A stretch of DNA of 64,000 nucleotides from Arthrobacter sp. ZGTC131 (GTDB taxonomy: Bacteria; Actinomycetota; Actinomycetes; Actinomycetales; Micrococcaceae). Below are positions 58,746-64,000 of the stretch, piece after piece. A program made the position numbers and the translations under genes. How positions within the stretch are numbered: the stretch's first letter is position 1; each line of letters starts with the position of its first letter. The DNA lies in the NCBI RefSeq assembly GCF_002929275.1, contig NZ_PJIK01000003.1, positions 124,001 to 188,000 on the forward strand, read 5' to 3'. A model generated the notes under the pieces. It made no database searches, was not told the DNA's origin, and saw nothing but the letters and a program-made list of their open reading frames with translations.

Positions 58746-58786
58746 GCAGTTGTTGTCGTTATGGGGCTCAAAACGACAACAACTGC
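58746..58786. terminator. 15-bp hairpin after nirBD
   Basis: GCAGTTGTTGTCGTT (58746-58760) and AACGACAACAACTGC (58772-58786) pair perfectly around an 11-base loop. It is AT-rich for this genome and has no T-tract, so it may be a dispersed palindrome or a terminator. Confidence 0.55.
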
Positions 58787-58845
58787 TACCTGGTTGGGCA
58801 TGAGGAGACCTAGTTGGGCACGGGATTCTGTGGCAGGGTATCCCC

Positions 58846-59241
58846 ATGGACTACACCGCAGATCCGCGCGTGGACGCCTACATCGATGCCCTGCCCGAGT
58901 GGCAGCAGGCGGTGTGCCGTCAGGTCCGCGAACTGGTCCACGCCGCCGATCCCGATGTGGTGGAAACCATCAAACGCACCCGCCAGCCCTACTTCGTCCT
59001 GGAGGGCAACGTCTGCGCGCTCCTCGCGGCCAAGGACCACGTGAACGTTTTCCTGTACGACGGCGGGCTGACGCCGGATCCGGAGCACCTCATCACCGGC
59101 GGGCAGGAGAACAAGACGGGCCGCACCGTGGCCTTCTACGAGGGCGAGTCGCTCAACGGCCCGGCCCTGACCGACATGTTCAGGTCCATCATCGCCAACA
59201 ACCGCGCGGGCGGCTGGCGCAAAATCAAGAAGGACCAGTAG
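58846..59241 (+). CDS. DUF1801 protein
   Basis: A 131-residue protein: VDAYIDALPEWQQAVCRQVRELVHAADPDVVETIKRTRQPYFVLEGNVCALLAAKDHVNVFLYDGGL matches the DUF1801 (YdhG-like) fold, involved in iron-sulfur or surface-processing roles in a few bacteria but mostly unknown. It ends with a basic tail (WRKIKKDQ). The next gene starts two bases later. Confidence 0.82.
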   Translation: MDYTADPRVDAYIDALPEWQQAVCRQVRELVHAADPDVVETIKRTRQPYFVLEGNVCALLAAKDHVNVFLYDGGLTPDPEHLITGGQENKTGRTVAFYEGESLNGPALTDMFRSIIANNRAGGWRKIKKDQ

Positions 59242-59243
59242 CC

Positions 59244-60050
59244 ATGGCCGGCAACCAGCACTCCCCCGCCAGCAACAGCGAAACCAGCCCCTCCGAAGCA
59301 AAGCACGACGGCGCCGGTCACCATAGTGCGGGTAACGAGCCCGACAGCGCGGCGCAGCTTTGGGACGAAATGTACCGGAGCCGGCCCCGCGTGTGGAGCG
59401 GCAGGCCCAACCCGCAGCTCGTGGCGGAAGTTGCCGGCCTCGCACCCGGGACCGCACTGGACCTCGGCTGCGGTGAAGGCGCGGACGCCCTGTGGCTCGC
59501 AGAGCACGGCTGGACGGTGACCGCGGTGGATGTGTCCGCCGTCGCGCTTGAACGCGCAGCCGCCCACGCGGCGGAAGCCGGGTACGGACACCGCCTCACC
59601 TGGCTGCAGCGGGACCTGGAATCCTGGGCGCCCGAGGAGCGGTTCGACCTCGTCTCCGCGCAGTTTCTGCACTCCACGGAAATGCCGTGGCAGCGGTCGC
59701 ACCGGATCGCGGCGGGCGCCGTCCGGCCGGGCGGAACGCTCCTGGTGGTGGGGCACCACCCGGACGGGCTGCCGCCGTGGTCCAGCCAGGCAGCCGCCAG
59801 CCACAGCCGCGCCGACCACGCCGACGGAGCCGACGGCGACGCATCGGACGGCCATGCGGCTGCCCATGCGGCGGGGCGGTTTTTCACCCCCGAGCAGCTC
59901 GTGGCCGAACTCGGCATCGCGCCACCGGAATGGAGCGTCCAGGTGGCTGAGAGCCGGGAAAGGGAGGCCACCGGCCCCGACGGGCAGATGGCCATTCTTG
60001 CCGACGCCGTCCTTCGCGCCACCCGGCTGAAGGCCGCGGACACCCCCTAA
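59244..60050 (+). CDS. Class I SAM-dependent methyltransferase
   Basis: A 268-residue protein. A ~35-residue disordered N-terminus precedes LWDEMYRSRPRVWSGRPNPQLVAEV. ALDLGCGEGADALWLAEHGWTVTAVDVS is motif I and II, and RDLESWAPEERFDLVSAQFLH motifs III/IV. A His/Ala/Asp-rich insert lies near residue 190-215. Similar to tellurite-resistance TehB-like or thiopurine-type methyltransferases. The acceptor is unknown. Confidence 0.86.
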   Translation: MAGNQHSPASNSETSPSEAKHDGAGHHSAGNEPDSAAQLWDEMYRSRPRVWSGRPNPQLVAEVAGLAPGTALDLGCGEGADALWLAEHGWTVTAVDVSAVALERAAAHAAEAGYGHRLTWLQRDLESWAPEERFDLVSAQFLHSTEMPWQRSHRIAAGAVRPGGTLLVVGHHPDGLPPWSSQAAASHSRADHADGADGDASDGHAAAHAAGRFFTPEQLVAELGIAPPEWSVQVAESREREATGPDGQMAILADAVLRATRLKAADTP

Positions 60051-60090
60051 CCGGACATCCCCTACCAGCCAACGCGAGGAGCGCGGACCC

Positions 60091-60687
60091 ATGGCAAGAC
60101 TTGTCGCTGAAATGACGATGTCCCTGGACGGCTTCATCGCCCTCCCGGACGACTCCGTGAACGGCCTCTTCGACTGGTACGGCAACGGGCCGGTGGAGGT
60201 CCCCACGGCCCGGCCGGACATGACCTGGCACGTCTCGGAACGGAGTGCCGAGCACCTGCGCCGCACCATGTCCACGGCGGGCGCCCTGCTGGTGGGCCGC
60301 AGGATCTTCGACATCACGCACGGTTGGGACGGGCGGCACCCCATCGACTGCCCCATCGTGGTGCTCAGCCATTCCGTTCCGGACGGCTGGCCCCGCGAGG
60401 GCGTCCCGTACACGTTCGTCACCACCGGCTTTGCGGACGCGGTCAAGGAGGCCACGGCACTGGCTGGCGGCAAGGATGTGGGATTGGCCGGACCCGATGT
60501 CATCCGGCAGGCCATTGACGCCGGGCTCGTGGAGGAGATCCGGGTCAACCTGGCACCCTGGCTGCTGGGCGAAGGGATCCGCTTCTTCGACAACCTCGCG
60601 GCGGCGCCGGTGAAGCTGGAGCAGACCCGGGTGATCCAGGGCGACGCCGTCACCCACCTGTACTACAAGGTCCTGCCGCGCGCCTGA
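60091..60687 (+). CDS. Dihydrofolate-reductase-like (RibD C-terminal) protein
   Basis: A 198-residue RibD_C fold protein: ARLVAEMTMSLDGFIALPDDS, ALLVGRRIFDITHGWDG, PIVVLSHSVPDGWP, VGLAGPDVIRQAIDAGLVEEIRVNLAPWLLGEGIRFF. These reductases use NADPH; the substrate is usually unassigned. A GAGGAG ribosome site precedes the ATG. Convergent with the MFS gene. Confidence 0.88.
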   Translation: MARLVAEMTMSLDGFIALPDDSVNGLFDWYGNGPVEVPTARPDMTWHVSERSAEHLRRTMSTAGALLVGRRIFDITHGWDGRHPIDCPIVVLSHSVPDGWPREGVPYTFVTTGFADAVKEATALAGGKDVGLAGPDVIRQAIDAGLVEEIRVNLAPWLLGEGIRFFDNLAAAPVKLEQTRVIQGDAVTHLYYKVLPRA

Positions 60688-60716
60688 ACCGCCGGCGTCG
60701 GCCGGCTAGGCAGGCA

Positions 60717-62099
60717 TCAGTCCGTAACCCGCGGCGCGATGGCGACCCCGGCCGCGGCGATCACCGCCGTCAGTGCGAAGACCCCGGCGAAGGAAGCCGC
60801 CGTCGTCGTCAGCGCGGTGAACACGATCCCGGTGGTGGCCAGCGCGAGGGCCCCGCCCAGGGAGTCGGAGATGGACATCGCCGAGCTGTTGAAGCCTTCG
60901 GTGTCCGGCGTGGACAGGGCGAGTGTCATGACGCTCAGCCGCGGGTACATCAGGCCCATGCCGCCGCCGGCGAGGATCCAGCCGAAAATCGCGACGGCGG
61001 CCGGCCAGCCAACCGCGGTGGTCACCAGGGCGAGGACGATTGCGGCCAGCACCAGCAGCGAGCCGGTCCGCACCGCGGCGGGGCTGCCCAGCCGCCCGCC
61101 GAGGCGCCCTTGGATCCCGGAGGCCGCCGCCCAGGCGAGCGCGCCGCCGGTCAGGGTGAGGCCGGCGAACGTGGGCGAGAAGGCGTAGCGCTCCACGAGC
61201 AGGTAGGGAAGGTAGACCTCGGCGCCGAAAAACGCCGCGGACACGAGCCCGCGGGTGAGGATCACGCTGGGCAGCCCGCGCCGGGCGGTCAGGGTCCCCC
61301 GCGGCACCAGCGGCCGGACGGCCAGCAGGGCAACCACGACGGCGGCCCCCGCCATGAGCGGACCGGCCACCGGCACCCCGGCGGACAGGTTCAGGCCCAG
61401 GACGGCCAGGGCGGCGAGCGCAGCCCAGGCCAGCCGCCCGAAGGCCCACGGGACCGGCTGGTCCTCCGGGCCGGACCGGACCCTCCGCAGCGCCGGCACC
61501 AGCATGGCCAGCGCCGGCACCACGAGCACCACCACGCCGAGGAACACCCAGTGCCAGCTGGCCAGCTGCGCCACGAGCCCGGCGGCGAACGGACCCACGA
61601 GGGACGGGATGACCCAGGCGGCGGAGAAGGCGGCGAAGATTTTGGCGTGCAGGACGGCCGGGTACGCACGGGCCACCACCACGTACAGGGCCACGGTCAT
61701 GGCGCCGCCGCCCAGGCCCTGGATCAGGCGGCCCGCCACCAGGGCTGGCATGCTTTCGGCGGTGCCCGCGACCAGCAAGCCCAGCGCAAAGACCGCAACA
61801 GAGACATACAGCGGTGCCACGGGGCCGCGGCGGTCGGACCAGTTCCCGGCGCCCACCATGCCGATCACGCCCGTGGCCAGCGGCCCCGCGAAGGCGAGCG
61901 CATACAGGGCGGCGCCGTCGAGCTCGCGGCTCACCACCGGCATGATGGTGGTCACGGCGAGGGATTCAAAGGCCGCCAAAAACACCAGGGCGCACGCGCC
62001 AACGGTCACCAGGAGGTAGGGGCGTTGGAGGATCCCGGCGGCTGGCGGGGCGGGGAGCGGCGGGGCGGATTCGTGCACGGCGGCCTGATCGGTAGTCAT
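60717..62099 (-). CDS. MFS drug/metabolite exporter
   Basis: A 460-residue transporter with 12-14 helices, of the DHA2-like group: FLAAFESLAVTTIMPVVSREL, GNWSDRRGPVAPLY, GRLIQGLGGGAMTVALYVVVARAYP (motif C-like), and ASGIQGRLGGRLGSP. Efflux is most likely. The shortest start (MTTDQAAV, 62099) is given; four upstream in-frame ATGs come from a 15-bp tandem repeat, and the frame is open to 62294. It lies downstream of the Lrp-type regulator on the same strand, which may control it. Confidence 0.85.
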   Translation of the reverse strand: MTTDQAAVHESAPPLPAPPAAGILQRPYLLVTVGACALVFLAAFESLAVTTIMPVVSRELDGAALYALAFAGPLATGVIGMVGAGNWSDRRGPVAPLYVSVAVFALGLLVAGTAESMPALVAGRLIQGLGGGAMTVALYVVVARAYPAVLHAKIFAAFSAAWVIPSLVGPFAAGLVAQLASWHWVFLGVVVLVVPALAMLVPALRRVRSGPEDQPVPWAFGRLAWAALAALAVLGLNLSAGVPVAGPLMAGAAVVVALLAVRPLVPRGTLTARRGLPSVILTRGLVSAAFFGAEVYLPYLLVERYAFSPTFAGLTLTGGALAWAAASGIQGRLGGRLGSPAAVRTGSLLVLAAIVLALVTTAVGWPAAVAIFGWILAGGGMGLMYPRLSVMTLALSTPDTEGFNSSAMSISDSLGGALALATTGIVFTALTTTAASFAGVFALTAVIAAAGVAIAPRVTD

Positions 62100-62159
62100 G
62101 GGGCGGGCGGTCATTGGGCGGGCGGTCATTGGGCGGGCGGTCATTGGGCGGGCGGTCAT
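62097..62159. repeat. 15-bp tandem repeat supplying five in-frame start codons
   Basis: Four units of 15 bp, read on the minus strand as ATGACCGCCCGCCCA, give MTARP repeats ending at the ATG of MTTDQ. Units at 62112, 62127, 62142 and 62157 each add an ATG in the same frame. No ribosome site lies inside a unit. Confidence 0.85.
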
Positions 62160-62283
62160 TGGGCGGCGACGGTGCCCGGCACCGTCCCTGGAGCTAGGGG
62201 GCCTAGCATGCCACACGACACTGCCGGGACGCACCTCCCCGACCAGGTAGCAGCTGGCGCGGTTCCCAGCGTTGAGACGCGCG

Positions 62284-63327
62284 TCAGTTGCCACCCGGTT
62301 GGGCGGACCCGGCAGGAACGACGACGGCGCCGCTCGCCGTCGAGTCCGGGTTCAGCATCCAGCCCACCCGTTTGACGGTGGTCAGCATGACGACGCTTTC
62401 CACCAGTTCGATGCCCGGCACCTTCTGCTGCAGGGCGAGTTCGGCATCCATCACGTCAGCCAAGGACTGGAGCCACATGATGATCACGAAATTCGTGGGT
62501 CCCGTGGTTGAGGCGCTGAGCCGCACGTTCCGGATGGTCCGGAGGGAGGCCGCCGCGGCTTCGTGCTGGCCGGCCGGTACGTTGACGAACCACTGGCAGG
62601 TTACGGGAAAGGACGAGTATCTTTGCGCGATCTCGCACCGCAGGGACAGGATCCCGCTGGCCAGCACCCGGTTCAGCTGCCGTTGGACCGTGGCCGGGCT
62701 GCGGCCGAGCGCGCGTGCGATGTCTGCCGCCGTCGCGCGCCCGTCCTTGGCGAGGAAGGGCAGGAGGGCCAGGTGGCTCGCGGGCAGCGGCGCCTGAACG
62801 GCGTCGGAACGTTCGGGCTCCGCCGGCCCGGGCCGCGCCAGCGCCCTGACGGATGCCTGCTGCGCACGGCTCAGCACGTTCAGCCGCCAGGAATCACCGC
62901 CGGTGTGCAGCCGGGTGCACAGTGCGGCCTGGTACTTGAGGAGCCCGTCAATGTCCTTCAGCCGCGAGACCACGTTGGTGCTGAACTCCTCCAGCGATCC
63001 GGTGATGACCGTCAGCATGAGGTCCCGGTTGCTCGCAGCCTCTTCGACCGTGACGATCTCCGGCATCCCTGCGAGGCGGGCTGTGACGTCCTCCCTGCGG
63101 TTCATCTCGCAGTCCACGGCCACGAACGCGAGGCACATCTGTTTCGGGTCGCCGATCAGGTGCGCCGTGATCCAAGAGGCGCCGCCTGACCGCAACCGTT
63201 CCCACCGGGCCGCGAGGGTGGTGGCATGGACGCCCAGGACCTCGGCGGCGTCGGCCCAGCTCAGCCGCGGTGCGATCTGCAGGGCATGGATAAGCGCCAA
63301 GTCGTCCTCACTCAGTTCCACGATCAT
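62284..63327 (-). CDS. Double-length Lrp/AsnC-family regulator
   Basis: A 347-residue protein with two consecutive Lrp-like halves, each an HTH plus an AsnC ligand-binding region: LSEDDLALIHALQIAPRLSWADAAEVLGVHATTLAARWERL (1-48) and LLPFLAKDGRATAADIARALGRSPATVQRQLNRVLASG (about 195-235), with GLLKYQAAL and the final ELVESVVMLTTVKRVGWML. It is transcribed divergently from an M20 amidohydrolase, with a dyad between. Start MIVELSEDD at 63327 rather than the longer frame. Confidence 0.85.
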   Translation of the reverse strand: MIVELSEDDLALIHALQIAPRLSWADAAEVLGVHATTLAARWERLRSGGASWITAHLIGDPKQMCLAFVAVDCEMNRREDVTARLAGMPEIVTVEEAASNRDLMLTVITGSLEEFSTNVVSRLKDIDGLLKYQAALCTRLHTGGDSWRLNVLSRAQQASVRALARPGPAEPERSDAVQAPLPASHLALLPFLAKDGRATAADIARALGRSPATVQRQLNRVLASGILSLRCEIAQRYSSFPVTCQWFVNVPAGQHEAAAASLRTIRNVRLSASTTGPTNFVIIMWLQSLADVMDAELALQQKVPGIELVESVVMLTTVKRVGWMLNPDSTASGAVVVPAGSAQPGGN

Positions 63328-63381
63328 CCTCCGCTCTGCGTGAATCCTGCGTATTTGGCTTCCCGAGTGGATATTTCCAGC

Positions 63382-63411
63382 ACTTCCACACAATGTGAAG
63401 TAGACCACTTC
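63382..63411. promoter_or_regulatory. Putative Lrp-type operator between divergent genes
   Basis: ACTTC (63382-63386) and GAAGT (63397-63401) form a dyad with ten bases between, and a third half-site CACTTC follows at 63406-63411. It sits ~45 bases before the amidohydrolase start, in a 125-base divergent intergenic region. Confidence 0.5.
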
Positions 63412-63452
63412 AGAATAGACCCACAGCGAGAAACCACAGACGAGGAGTACAC

Positions 63453-64000
63453 GTGCCGATTGCCGCAGACGCCCGGGAGATGCAGGGAGATATCGCCCGG
63501 CTCCGTCACGACCTGCACCGGGAGCCGGAGATCGGCCTCCATCTGCCGCGAACCCAGGAAAAAGTGCTGAAGGCCCTGGACGGCCTGCCGTACGAGATCA
63601 CGCTGGGCAAGGACACGACGTCGGTCACCGCAATCCTGCGCGGCGGCGCCAAGGACGGGACCGGCTCCGGGACCAACCCAGCCGCGGGCGGCGCCAACGG
63701 AGGGCCGCAGGACAGTCCCGGGAGCGCCCCGGCGGTGCTCCTCCGCGCCGACATGGACGGGCTGCCCGTCCAGGAAAAAACGGGTGTGGGCTACGCCTCC
63801 ACGATCGACGGCGCCATGCACGCGTGCGGCCACGACCTCCACACCTCCATGCTCGCCGGCGCCGCCACGCTCCTTGCCGAACGCCGGCACCAGCTGGCCG
63901 GCGATGTGGTGCTGATGTTCCAGCCTGGCGAGGAGGGCTTTGACGGCGCCAGCTACATGATCCGCGAAGGCGTGCTGGATGCCCCCGGCCGCCGGGTGGA
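63453..64000 (+). CDS. M20-family amidohydrolase (3'-truncated by window edge)
   Basis: The first ~182 codons of an M20D-type zinc amidohydrolase (hippurate hydrolase/N-acyl-amino-acid deacylase type). LRHDLHREPEIGLHLPRTQ opens the domain; LLRADMDGLPVQEKTG gives the Asp loop and MHACGHDLHTSM the catalytic C-G-H-D motif; FQPGEEGFDGA carries the Glu-Glu. A Gly/Asn/Pro-rich insert sits near residue 70-85. GTG 63453 follows GAGGAG. Divergent from the Lrp-like gene, which likely controls it. Confidence 0.9.
   Translation, partial: MPIAADAREMQGDIARLRHDLHREPEIGLHLPRTQEKVLKALDGLPYEITLGKDTTSVTAILRGGAKDGTGSGTNPAAGGANGGPQDSPGSAPAVLLRADMDGLPVQEKTGVGYASTIDGAMHACGHDLHTSMLAGAATLLAERRHQLAGDVVLMFQPGEEGFDGASYMIREGVLDAPGRRV

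Noticed and set aside
62097-62159. Tandem repeat as a CRISPR array
   Set aside because: Units of 15 bp are contiguous with no spacers and lie in a coding frame.

Overview
The window is a high-GC actinobacterial chromosome segment, most like Arthrobacter/Pseudarthrobacter (Micrococcaceae). The grounds are codon bias, a mycothiol-dependent formaldehyde dehydrogenase, a DUF3073 protein, a HAIR-type heat-shock operator before clpB, and the purF-purM and nirBD gene order. No rRNA, tRNA, CRISPR array or insertion sequence was seen.

Layout. 0-5 kb: end of bcp, two truncated divergent gene remnants bracketed by direct copies of a hairpin repeat, a small secreted protein, two coupled micro-ORFs, a GNAT enzyme, an IclR regulator, and a second hairpin-repeat pair bracketing an unknown ORF. 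4.8-6.5 kb: formaldehyde detoxification (MBL hydrolase and mscR). 7-10.6 kb: a creatine-use locus (MFS transporter, creatinase, IclR regulator) with a promoter and palindromic operator. 11.1-12.9 kb: urate-pathway genes uraD and uraH plus an FAH-family enzyme behind an IclR-like palindrome. 13-16.3 kb: purF and purM. 16.4-23 kb: VOC protein, DUF3073, clpB, a YCII protein and a secreted trypsin. 23.1-26.3 kb: modABC with an HTH-TOBE regulator. 26.5-28.7 kb: two secreted lipoproteins (phosphoesterase, GH16).

28.8-47.4 kb is the most unusual part. Two paralogous envelope-glycan gene sets face each other: set A on the plus strand (28.8-36.6 kb) and set B on the minus strand (47.3-40.2 kb). Each has an HPr-kinase-like P-loop protein, a GT2 glycosyltransferase and a Wzx/MurJ-like flippase. 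In A the GT2 and flippase are one polypeptide; in B they are separate, overlapping genes. Both sets start with the same ~165-bp promoter/leader/start-codon cassette, and each contains a micropeptide gene joined by 4-nt overlaps on both sides. B also encodes a large secreted beta-propeller/Ig/DNRLRE protein and a phosphoesterase. Housekeeping genes (HD/DUF4031, YccF, trpF, hutD, ferritin) lie between them.

48-64 kb: a guanidine-III riboswitch driving a paired SMR exporter, an aldo/keto reductase, an MBL protein, a DEAD-box helicase with a structured leader, an amino-acid permease, a small conserved protein with nirB-nirD, a methyltransferase, a DHFR-like protein, an MFS exporter with a 15-bp repeat at its start, and a double-length Lrp-type regulator divergent from an M20 amidohydrolase cut by the window end.

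Nitrogen acquisition recurs: creatine, urate, guanidine, nitrite, molybdate, amino acids and an M20 amidohydrolase. This fits a soil organism using animal and plant nitrogen waste. All function calls come from reading sequence; no database search was run.
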